DNA of 64,000 nucleotides, taken from Veillonella criceti (GTDB lineage: Bacteria > Bacillota > Negativicutes > Veillonellales > Veillonellaceae). The stretch covers positions 520,001 through 584,000 of the forward strand of contig NZ_UHIO01000001.1 in NCBI RefSeq assembly GCF_900460315.1, read 5' to 3'. The notes under the pieces are model-generated. The model saw only the letters and a list, made by a program, of their open reading frames with translations. It made no database searches and had not been told where the DNA came from. Numbering within the stretch: position 1 is the first letter of the stretch; the number at the start of each line of letters is the position of its first letter. Below, in pieces: positions 8,915-16,854 of the stretch. The position numbers were made by a program, and so were the translations under genes.

Positions 8915-9691
8915 CTATTCCTCCGTCTTTAAACCGCCAAAACGACGTTCCCGCTGCTGGTAGGCATACACAGCATCTAATAGTGTTTGCGCTGTAAAAT
9001 CTGGCCAATGCGTTTTCGTAAACCAAAATTCAGCATACGCTAATTGCCATAATAGAAAATTACTAATTCGATAGTCATTACTTGGTCGAATCAATAGATC
9101 TACATTACTAAATTCTTTAGTGTATAATCGTTCACCAAAGGTCTCCTCAGTAATATCTTCCACAGCGACTTTCCCAGCAGTTACGTCTGTTGCAACAGCC
9201 CGTACAGCTCGTACTATTTCATCGCGTCCACCATAATTAATTGCTAATTGTAAGGTGAGACCCGTATTATTCTTAGTTAAAATTTCAGCGTCACCAATAA
9301 TTTTCTGAAGTTCTTCAGAAAGACCACCTATATAGCCAATAAAACGAATCCGCACATTTTTTTCATGCATATCTCGTACATTGCCTAACAGATATTCCCT
9401 AATCAAACTCATAAGCAAAGATACTTCTTGTTCCGGACGCTTCCAATTTTCCGTAGAAAATCCATATACAGTTAATGCTTTAATACCAATTTCATCAGCA
9501 GCAATAACTATTTTCTTTAATACATCAGCCCCAGCACGATGTCCCATCGTCCGTGGCAAACCACGGCGTTTAGCCCAACGACCATTGCCATCCATAATAA
9601 TAGCTACATGGTGAGGTATATTATGAGGATCAAGAATAGCCTCTGAGACTTTATTCTTATCTTCGTTCTTACGTAGTAATTTCTTTAGCAT
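8915..9691 (-). CDS. uppS: isoprenyl (undecaprenyl) diphosphate synthase
   Basis: cis-Prenyltransferase that elongates farnesyl diphosphate to the C55 lipid carrier needed for peptidoglycan and other surface polymers. Diagnostic blocks are IMDGNGRWAKRRGLPRTMGH (catalytic Asp in the MDGNGRW core), FSTENWKRP, and the C-terminal RPSNDYRISNFLLWQLAYAE. I place the start at the ATG at 9691, 5 bases after GAGGT, giving 258 residues. The start lies inside the 3' end of the preceding small gene (overlap 23 bases), which implies coupling. The short charged N-terminus before the core is usual for Firmicute UppS. Confidence 0.96.
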   Translation of the reverse strand: MLKKLLRKNEDKNKVSEAILDPHNIPHHVAIIMDGNGRWAKRRGLPRTMGHRAGADVLKKIVIAADEIGIKALTVYGFSTENWKRPEQEVSLLMSLIREYLLGNVRDMHEKNVRIRFIGYIGGLSEELQKIIGDAEILTKNNTGLTLQLAINYGGRDEIVRAVRAVATDVTAGKVAVEDITEETFGERLYTKEFSNVDLLIRPSNDYRISNFLLWQLAYAEFWFTKTHWPDFTAQTLLDAVYAYQQRERRFGGLKTEE

Positions 9692-9929
9692 ATTGTACCT
9701 CATTGCAGTTTTCAAAACCACTGGCTACCATCGGGCGATACAACAATATCTGCCATATACCCGTTTCCTCTACGTACTGCACACGGCCTACGTAAAAATC
9801 ATTATCTGCAACAGTGAAAAATCGATTGTAATTTTCACCGTTAGTTACTGCAAAAGGGATATTGGCAGCCTGCAACACCCGTTGTGCAAGCTGCCAAGGT
9901 AATCCAACCATTAAATTTGGCGTATTCAT
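9669..9929 (-). CDS. small protein of unknown function between frr and uppS
   Basis: 86 residues, no family recognised. The chain starts MNTPNLMVGLPWQLAQRVL, then has an alternating strand-like region (RFFTVADNDFYVGRVQYV, then IWQILLYRPM), suggesting a small alpha/beta fold. There is no signal peptide or membrane segment. It is probably real: its ATG overlaps the frr stop as TAATG, a GGAAG site precedes it, and its 3' end overlaps the uppS start by 23 bases. It is thus embedded in a conserved essential operon where Bacillus has no gene. Its hydrophilic composition and codon use look like those of neighbouring genes. It may be specific to Negativicutes. Confidence 0.7.
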   Translation of the reverse strand: MNTPNLMVGLPWQLAQRVLQAANIPFAVTNGENYNRFFTVADNDFYVGRVQYVEETGIWQILLYRPMVASGFENCNEVQYAKEITT

Positions 9930-10488
9930 TATACTTCCAATACGTCCTTTTCCTTCTTATCTTTTAATTCATCAATGGCTTTAATTTTTTTATCCGTTAA
10001 TTTTTGGATTTGGTCTTGGCCCTGTTTAGAATCATCTTCAGTAATAGTCTTTGCTTTTTCTTCTTTTTTAATAGCATCATTAGCATCGCGACGAATATTA
10101 CGTACCGCTACTTTTGCTTCTTCAGCTTTTTTGCTTACTACTTTAACTAGCTCTTTACGACGTTCTTCCGTAAGCTGTGGAATAGCAAGGCGAATAGTAT
10201 CACCATCATTACTTGGATTCAACCCTAAATCAGACTGTAAAACAGCTTTTTCAATAGGACCAATCATAGATTTTTCCCAAGGTTTTACTAAAATCAAACG
10301 TGGTTCTGGTGCTGTCACATTAGCAACTTGGTTAATTGGCGAAGGTGTCCCATAGTAATCAACCATAACTTTGTCTAATAAGGCAGTGCTAGCACGGCCG
10401 GTACGGATGGAAGCAAATTCATGTTTTAAAGCCTCAATAGTTTTATCCATACGGCTTTCTTCACGGGTTAATAACTCTTGAATTTCCA

Positions 10489-10489
<1 letters not shown>
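9929..10489 (-). CDS. frr: ribosome recycling factor
   Basis: Splits post-termination ribosomes together with EF-G. The 186-residue length is exactly that of the family. Recognisable segments are FASIRTGRAS near residue 30, a VDYYGTPSPINQVANV beta-domain and the long C-terminal helix ending in KDKKEKDVLEV. The ATG at 10489 overlaps the pyrH stop by one base (TAATG), and its own stop overlaps the next small gene in the same way, so these three genes form a translationally coupled set. Confidence 0.98.
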
Positions 10490-11232
<743 letters not shown>

Positions 11233-11244
11233 CTATTACAAAAT

Positions 11245-11270
11245 AAGAGAACACATGACGGTGTTCTCTT
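11245..11270 (-). terminator. hairpin between tsf and pyrH (weak terminator or attenuator)
   Basis: Perfect 10-bp inverted repeat, AAGAGAACAC (11245-11254) and GTGTTCTCTT (11261-11270), with a 6-base loop. On the minus strand it is followed by only a short T run (ATTTTG). It may therefore be a leaky terminator that lowers expression of pyrH and downstream genes relative to rpsB-tsf. Confidence 0.6.
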
Positions 11271-11282
11271 ATCTCTTAAATC

Positions 11283-11963
11283 TTATTGACCAGCGGCTGC
11301 ACGAACTTCAGCTTCGAAGTCATCCTGACGCTTTTCAATTCCTTCGCCTAAAGCGTAGCGAACGAAACGACGTACGTTAATGTTTTCACCGATTTTAGCA
11401 ATTTTTTCAGTGATAACATCAGTAATAGTTTTGTCACCATCTTTAATGAAAACCTGTTCCAATAGGCAGTTTTCTTTATAGAATTTTTCAACACGGCCAT
11501 TAACCATTTTTTCAAGAACTGCTTCTGGTTTTGGTTTACGACCAGCTTTTACATCTTCTTCTGCTTCTGCTTTAGCTTGTTCTAAAAGAACTGCTTTTTC
11601 ATGTTCAATAACTTCAGCAGGTACTTCTTCACGATTTAAGTACGTAGGATTTGCTGCTGCGATCTGCATAGCAATATCTTTAACAAGGTCTTGGAAGTCT
11701 TCAGTTTTAGCAACGAAGTCTGTTTCACAGTTAACTTCTACAAGAACACCAATACGACCGCCACCATGAATATAGGAAGCAACCACACCTTCAGCTGCTA
11801 CACGACCAGCTTTTTTAGCGGCCGCAGCTAACCCTTTTTCACGAAGCAAATCGATTGCTTTTTGGATATCGCCATCAGCTTCTGTTAACACTTTTTTGCA
11901 ATCCATCATGCCTGCGCCTGTAATTTCGCGCAATTCTTTTACTAATGCAGCAGTAATCGCCAT
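11283..11963 (-). CDS. tsf: translation elongation factor Ts
   Basis: Guanine-nucleotide exchange factor for EF-Tu. The N-terminal UBA-like domain with [12 protein letters not shown] is clear, followed by the EF-Tu interaction core around [19 protein letters not shown] (residues ~75-95). At 226 residues it is shorter than E. coli EF-Ts (~280), having a reduced core like those of several other bacteria. Start at 11963 follows AGGAGG. It sits 138 bases downstream of rpsB with a strong hairpin in between. Confidence 0.98.
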   Translation of the reverse strand: MAITAALVKELREITGAGMMDCKKVLTEADGDIQKAIDLLREKGLAAAAKKAGRVAAEGVVASYIHGGGRIGVLVEVNCETDFVAKTEDFQDLVKDIAMQIAAANPTYLNREEVPAEVIEHEKAVLLEQAKAEAEEDVKAGRKPKPEAVLEKMVNGRVEKFYKENCLLEQVFIKDGDKTITDVITEKIAKIGENINVRRFVRYALGEGIEKRQDDFEAEVRAAAGQ

Positions 11964-11987
11964 ATAATATATACCTCCTACACATTA

Positions 11988-12020
11988 ATTAAGGTAAGGT
12001 CTATTTAGCCTTACCTTAAT
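11988..12020 (-). other. perfect 12-bp hairpin in the rpsB-tsf spacer
   Basis: ATTAAGGTAAGG (11988-11999) and CCTTACCTTAAT (12009-12020) are perfect complements around a 9-base loop. In the direction of transcription no T tract follows, so it looks more like an mRNA processing or stability element, or a partial attenuator, than a full terminator. The AGGAGG of tsf begins only about 10 bases after it. Confidence 0.5.
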
Positions 12021-12101
12021 TTTATATCGTTCTACATATTTTATCAAATAATATTTAACATATTATTTAATAAATTTTAAGTTTTAAGGTAATGTCAGTT
12101 A

Positions 12102-12884
12102 TTAGCCCTGACCGTCTTGTACCATTTCAGTAGAATCAGCTTCCATTTGTTTCATAGCTTGATCAGCTGCTTCTTGATGTTCGCCTTGATCATCTAAAGA
12201 TTCACCTTGACGGCCTTCTAATACAGCATCAGCCATTTTACCAGTTAACAATTTAACGGCACGAATAGCGTCATCATTAGCTGGGATTGGGAAGTCGATT
12301 TCATCAGGATCACAGTTAGTGTCTACAGTAGCTACTACTGGAATACCTAATTTTTTAGCTTCTGCAATGGCAATACGTTCTTTCTTAGGGTCAATTACGA
12401 ATAAAGCACCTGGCATTTTAGGCATGTCTTTGATACCGCCAAGATATTTTTCCAATTTTTCCATTTCATGACGTAAGCCAATAACTTCTTTTTTAGGAAG
12501 AAGTTCGAATGTACCATCTTCAGCCATTTTTTCAAGCTGTTTTAAACGTTTAACACGTAATTCGATAGTTTTGAAGTTAGTTAACATACCACCTAACCAA
12601 CGTTCATTTACATAGAACATGTTAGCGCGGATAGCTTCTTCTTTAACGGATTCTTGAGCTTGTTTTTTAGTGCCCACGAAAAGAATTACTTCGCCGTTTT
12701 GAGCTACTTCACGAAGGAAGTCATAAGCTTCTTCTACTTTTTTAACTGTTTTCTGAAGGTCGATGATATAAATACCATTACGTTCAGTGAAGATGAACTT
12801 AGCCATCTTAGGATTCCATCTTCTAGTCTGGTGACCGAAATGTACGCCGGCCTCCAATAATTGTTTCATTGATACTACTGCCAT
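12102..12884 (-). CDS. rpsB: 30S ribosomal protein S2
   Basis: Small-subunit protein S2, 260 residues. The opening [22 protein letters not shown] is the S2 signature, and the second signature ([22 protein letters not shown]) is near residue 190. The C-terminus has an acidic, glutamine-rich tail not needed by the fold and variable across the family. ATG at 12884 follows AGGAGG with 7 bases between. It heads the long gene run down to proS; a promoter and a structured leader precede it. Confidence 0.98.
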   Translation of the reverse strand: MAVVSMKQLLEAGVHFGHQTRRWNPKMAKFIFTERNGIYIIDLQKTVKKVEEAYDFLREVAQNGEVILFVGTKKQAQESVKEEAIRANMFYVNERWLGGMLTNFKTIELRVKRLKQLEKMAEDGTFELLPKKEVIGLRHEMEKLEKYLGGIKDMPKMPGALFVIDPKKERIAIAEAKKLGIPVVATVDTNCDPDEIDFPIPANDDAIRAVKLLTGKMADAVLEGRQGESLDDQGEHQEAADQAMKQMEADSTEMVQDGQG

Positions 12885-12910
12885 GTTGGCACCTCCTGTT
12901 AATAAACCTC

Positions 12911-12972
12911 CGCAGCATCATATTCAATATAAATCAGGACCATTCCTGACACAGACATTGAATCAGACTGCG
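12911..12972 (-). ncRNA. structured 5' leader of rpsB (candidate S2 autoregulatory element)
   Basis: Three nested perfect helices are seen: CGCAG/CTGCG (12911-12915 with 12968-12972), ATTCAAT/ATTGAAT (12922-12928 with 12957-12963) and TCAGGA/TCCTGA (12934-12939 with 12944-12949, 4-base loop), separated by internal loops. The element lies between the predicted transcription start (~12989) and the rpsB ATG at 12884. The RNA hairpin ends directly before a GGAGG-like sequence. Ribosomal-protein leaders of this build often bind the encoded protein; that role is an inference. Confidence 0.5.
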
Positions 12973-12995
12973 TGCGTAATTTTTCATACTTTAAG

Positions 12996-13025
12996 AGTAT
13001 ATCACATGGAATATAGCTATGACAA
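12996..13025 (-). promoter_or_regulatory. sigma-70-type promoter of rpsB
   Basis: On the minus strand, TTGTCA (13020-13025) and TATACT (12996-13001) are 18 bases apart. This places the start of transcription near 12989, about 105 bases before the rpsB start codon. The -35 box is only 24 bases past the stop of the upstream adhesin gene. Confidence 0.7.
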
Positions 13026-13048
13026 GGGGTTTTAGTTAAAAATTCTTG

Positions 13049-15730
13049 CTACATTTTCGTATAACCGCCATACACATCACGGCTTTCTCTATCTTCGCTA
13101 TTCACACGAACACGTTCTACTTTATAACGATCACTTGGTTTACCATGAACTAAATCCACACGGAAGCGATCTGCTTTTTCAACGGCCACCATTTCTTGAG
13201 CGAATTCTTCCGTAGCACGAGCCATATTACCATCAATAAAAGCACCATTTTGTAAGGCTCGATAAATAACAGCAGCAAACTCATAGCGAGTCATAGATTG
13301 ATCACCTTTAAACTCACCATCTGGATAGCCTACTAATAAGCCTTTATCAGCCAATGTTTTCACATAGGCATACGCCCAATGATTCTCTGGCACATCTGGG
13401 AAATTTACATCTAAGGCAGTGCTAGTTTGCCCTACATTATTCACAGCCCCAGAACGTTGTTGTGCTTCCAATTGATCAATACGAGCCTTGAGAGTTTCAA
13501 TTTCCTTAGCCATGGCTACACGGGAACGAGATACACCACTGCTTTGACCAATGTTGAAATTAAGGCCTGCGGAAATCATATTTTCTCCATTACCCATGGA
13601 AGATGCCACATTAACCATCACATCTTCATTTGGGCGATAGAACGCACCCACTGCCATAGCATTCGCATTGCCATAATTACCATAGCCTACAGAGAAACTC
13701 CATTTATCATCAGGATTAAAGTCTAATGGATGTAAACCAGCAAGTGCAGCTGCACCAGCACCGACTTTATCCATACGATTATCAAGACTATTAATACGTC
13801 CATCTACACCATTAACACGATTACTCAAATCATTAATCTGTTCAGTATGAGTGTTAATAGTTTGTGTATTATTAGTTACTTGTGATTTTAAATCCTTAAT
13901 ATCGCCAGTATTAATCGTCACTTGGTTCCCGAACACAGTCACTTGATCGCCTATAGTACTTACTTGATCACCAAGCTTTGTAATATTATTTGTATTATTG
14001 GTAATGGAATTTCTTATATCTTCAGCTAGTGAAACTGTAAAGGTATGCTTTGTAGCATTGCCTTTTTCATCTGTACCGGCTGGCGTTTCTGTTACAATAA
14101 TGCCATTGCCTTGTTTTACATCTACTGCATTAGCATTTACATATTCTCTTACAGAAGTTTCTACAGATTTTAATTGCGCCACATTGACAGCATCGCTATC
14201 TTCTGAACCTGCTGCGACATGAGTAATTTGACGAGTCGCTGAATCACTGCCTACTGAAACGGCACCTAGATTGCCTTTTACAGTGGCTGCAATAGCTGCC
14301 TTAGCTGTTTCAGTGCTATTAGCTGCTCCATAGACTTGATTATTTGCGGCAGAGGCTGTATTAGTTACACTCACATTTTGTAACGCCTCACGACTCGCTA
14401 CGGATTCACTGCCTAGAGCGACGCCACTCTCTACGGAACTTTTTGCATTATATCCTAGGGCCACACCATTAGCTTTTGAACTCTCTGCACTACGCCCAAT
14501 CGCCACGCTATTAGTATCGGTACTTTTCGCTTCATGCCCAATGGCTACAGTATCAGTAGCCGTGGATGTAGCATTACGCCCTACAGCCACAGAATCACTT
14601 GCACTTGCTAATGCATCAGTACCAACAGCAACGGAGTAGTCACCAGATGCATTCCATTGAGCCAATTCAGTCGCATATGTACTGGTTTCACCGCCTTTAG
14701 TATACCAGCTTTTTACACTTTTGGTAGAAGTTCCAAGGGCAATAGCATTTTTACCACTCGCTCCAGCCCCCCAACCAGCGGCCAAAGCATAATTACCTGT
14801 AGCCGCAGCACCAGCCCCTAAGGCAGCAGACCGATTTCCTAAGGCTTCAGCACCATTTCCCAAGGCAGTAGCTTGCCCACCAGACGCATAACTATGGGTC
14901 CCAACAGCACTGTCTGCCTGATTCATTGCTTTTGCGTCATCACCTAAGGCAGTAGTTTGGCTGTGTAAAGCATAGGCTTTATATCCAAGTGCCGAAGCCC
15001 CCCAGCCAGATGCTTTTGTATCACCACCAATGGCTACAGCATTACCACCATGGTTTTCTAAATCGTCTAGACCAGCTGCATACTGTTGATTATCAATTCG
15101 CAGATTATCAATTTTAGCTTTTAGCTCCTTCGCATCAATTTCAATGCTAGCATTGTACACCTTCGCATTTTGTCCATATGCAGTACTTTTTACGCCATGC
15201 CCCCAAGCACCATCGCCAATGACAGTTGAACTATCTTCAGTGGCACTTACTCCATTGCCGATGGCCAGTGAATTGTACCCCAATGCATTAGCATTAGTCC
15301 CTACAGCTATAGCTTGACTTCCTGACGTATGGGCGTTAGTTCCAATGGCAATGGCATTTTGACCACTAGTCTTAGCTTTACCAGCATTTGAAAGATTATC
15401 ACTATAATCTGAATCTCTAACCACATTAGCCCCAAAACCAAGAGCAATAGCATTAGCTGCAACTTCATCTATCTCTGCAGATGTACCTGTAGCAATGCTA
15501 CGAACTGCTTTCGCCTTAGCGCCATTCCCTAATGCCAAGGAATTTTCTTTGTCAGCTTTAGTATTTGCTCCTACTGCCACACTATTATTACCAGTCGCTA
15601 CAGGTTTATTCTCAGTAGAATTTACCACTACATAGTCAGCACTTTCCCCATATACTGCATAGTTCCCCCACAAAGAACTCACGGCACTCAATACTAACAC
15701 TGCAAGTATTTGTTTATTTTTTTGTTTCAT
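13049..15730 (-). CDS. YadA-type trimeric autotransporter adhesin with C-terminal SLH domain
   Basis: Surface adhesin of 893 residues. Reading in order: a signal peptide to about residue 28; a long YadA head made of ~14-residue repeats with the NSVAVG / NAIALG core (about 45-445), broken by a charged helical insert (192-226); a neck motif (SDAVNVAQL, ~512-520); a coiled-coil stalk (~575-655); and the trimeric beta-barrel anchor (GAGAAALAGLHPLDF to MISAGLNFNIG, ~656-728). In most YadA relatives the protein ends there. Here it continues with a short coiled coil (~735-758) and an SLH domain (FPDVPENHWAYAYVKTLADKG through MTRYEFAAVIYRAL, ~776-826), plus a charged tail. SLH domains bind peptidoglycan-linked polymers, so the tail should anchor the barrel from the periplasmic side. 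Similar Veillonella adhesins drive coaggregation and biofilm. No terminator is visible before the rpsB promoter. Confidence 0.93.
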   Translation of the reverse strand: MKQKNKQILAVLVLSAVSSLWGNYAVYGESADYVVVNSTENKPVATGNNSVAVGANTKADKENSLALGNGAKAKAVRSIATGTSAEIDEVAANAIALGFGANVVRDSDYSDNLSNAGKAKTSGQNAIAIGTNAHTSGSQAIAVGTNANALGYNSLAIGNGVSATEDSSTVIGDGAWGHGVKSTAYGQNAKVYNASIEIDAKELKAKIDNLRIDNQQYAAGLDDLENHGGNAVAIGGDTKASGWGASALGYKAYALHSQTTALGDDAKAMNQADSAVGTHSYASGGQATALGNGAEALGNRSAALGAGAAATGNYALAAGWGAGASGKNAIALGTSTKSVKSWYTKGGETSTYATELAQWNASGDYSVAVGTDALASASDSVAVGRNATSTATDTVAIGHEAKSTDTNSVAIGRSAESSKANGVALGYNAKSSVESGVALGSESVASREALQNVSVTNTASAANNQVYGAANSTETAKAAIAATVKGNLGAVSVGSDSATRQITHVAAGSEDSDAVNVAQLKSVETSVREYVNANAVDVKQGNGIIVTETPAGTDEKGNATKHTFTVSLAEDIRNSITNNTNNITKLGDQVSTIGDQVTVFGNQVTINTGDIKDLKSQVTNNTQTINTHTEQINDLSNRVNGVDGRINSLDNRMDKVGAGAAALAGLHPLDFNPDDKWSFSVGYGNYGNANAMAVGAFYRPNEDVMVNVASSMGNGENMISAGLNFNIGQSSGVSRSRVAMAKEIETLKARIDQLEAQQRSGAVNNVGQTSTALDVNFPDVPENHWAYAYVKTLADKGLLVGYPDGEFKGDQSMTRYEFAAVIYRALQNGAFIDGNMARATEEFAQEMVAVEKADRFRVDLVHGKPSDRYKVERVRVNSEDRESRDVYGGYTKM

Positions 15731-16243
15731 TCAATCACCTATCATACTTTAAAACATACTAATGCTCATTACATTATTTTCATATTATAAAATATAATAA
15801 ATGTTTAATCAATATATTATCTAATAATATGATGTAATATACATTTCTTATATCATATAATTAGAATTCATTTCTTACATAACAAATCAAATAAAACACG
15901 ATATTTAGTCATTTTATAAAATAACATATTTTTATTTGATAGTTCAAAATAGAGATTATCCATATTTTAATAATCAATACCAAATTTATATATATTCAAA
16001 AAAATTTCTATTTAATAACTAATCATATAAAATAATAAATCGTCAAATAACCAGTATAATCATTGCATAAAATTAAAATTATTATTCATGTCTAAATCGA
16101 GGTTAGTGTATCATAATTATTCATTCTCAAACAAAAAAGACATATCGAATAAACTTTTTACCATAATAGGAATCAAACCATTTATGGGCTGTTTATTCAA
16201 TATGTCTTTCTTACTATTATAAATGTTACATTTACCTTAAAAA
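15731..16243. other. AT-rich intergenic region with adhesin promoter area and IS relic
   Basis: About 510 bases without a gene I can support. The end near 15731 must hold the adhesin promoter and ribosome site (AGGTGATTGA precedes its ATG). The far end holds the solo hairpin described separately (16137-16212). The middle is nearly pure A and T with no coding signal. Confidence 0.6.
16137..16212 (+). repeat. solo relic of the ISL3-element leader hairpin
   Basis: GACATATCGAATAAAC (16139-16154) and GTTTATTCAATATGTC (16191-16206) form a 16-base inverted repeat with one mismatch. The arms and the spacer resemble the leader and start of the ISL3 transposase at 19190-19260, including a shared AAACCATT...ATG segment and the ATGTCT start. 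Here the frame stops after six codons (MSFLLL), so it is a degenerate remnant. Neither the IS end repeats nor the rest of the transposase is seen nearby. Confidence 0.6.
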
Positions 16244-16624
16244 TTAAAAATTAATAGAATTTAACACATGCAGCATCGTATGGTAATAAGTATCTAAATC
16301 ACTGGTAAAATACCCGCCATGATGCAAAGCGGCTAAATAGTTATGTAAAGTGCTGGCATTACTCATACCATCTTCGGAATAATATGTTAAATATTTGCCA
16401 AAATAATTTGCAAAGTCAACAAAGTTATCAAATTTCATCCACCCACCTTCGGATGACATAATGCCCCCCAAATTATAGTGCGAAGCTTGAACATCAGAAG
16501 TAAAGCCACTCGTTTCAATATACCACTGTGTATATATCCATTGCGGATCAACAGTAATCCCATGTTCTGAGGCCTTATTAGCTGCAATTTTAGCCAAGTC
16601 AAAAAAATATTGATTAACTTCCAT
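16244..16624 (-). CDS. small glucosaminidase-like (FlgJ/Acm fold) protein without signal peptide
   Basis: 126 residues resembling the compact glucosaminidase/lysozyme-like domain that cleaves the peptidoglycan glycan chain. The pattern WIYTQWYIETSGFTS (possible catalytic Glu at ~36) followed by HYNLGGIM (~52) matches the AQWALETGWG...NNLFGIK signature of that family. The second half (FVDFANYFGKYL, then NYLAALHHGGYFT) also fits. There is no signal peptide or membrane anchor, so export would need a holin, lysis or another route; similar stand-alone domains occur in phage modules. An AAAGGAGG site supports the ATG at 16624. It lies alone between the adhesin and the acyltransferase. Family assignment is by motif only. 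Confidence 0.6.
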   Translation of the reverse strand: MEVNQYFFDLAKIAANKASEHGITVDPQWIYTQWYIETSGFTSDVQASHYNLGGIMSSEGGWMKFDNFVDFANYFGKYLTYYSEDGMSNASTLHNYLAALHHGGYFTSDLDTYYHTMLHVLNSINF

Positions 16625-16740
16625 ATAAAAATTCCTCCTTTAAGTAACTATAAAGCTATTTTGATGAATACCTTCTTTCTTACACATGTTAAAATCATTT
16701 TAAATTACTTATTTTCTATTATTTATTTTACATTATTACG

Positions 16741-16770
16741 CTTAATTTGTCTTAATTTGTCTTAATTTGT
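16741..16770. repeat. three perfect tandem copies of a 10-base unit
   Basis: CTTAATTTGT is repeated three times without change in the 230-base spacer between the acyltransferase stop and the glucosaminidase-like gene, about 120 bases upstream of the latter's ATG. A degenerate fourth CTTAAT is nearby. Copy-number change here could alter promoter spacing. Confidence 0.8.
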
Positions 16771-16854
16771 ATCTACCCAATTCGCATCAACTTAATTAGC
16801 CTCTACTTAATTACTTCTTTTTTCTTCAAAACTGAACTAGCCTCTTCTATATCA

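Noticed and set aside
14400-15600. Repetitive DNA in the adhesin as a possible recombination or assembly artefact
   Set aside because: The repeats are the expected ~14-residue YadA head units, diverged at DNA level, and the frame is intact from signal peptide to SLH domain.
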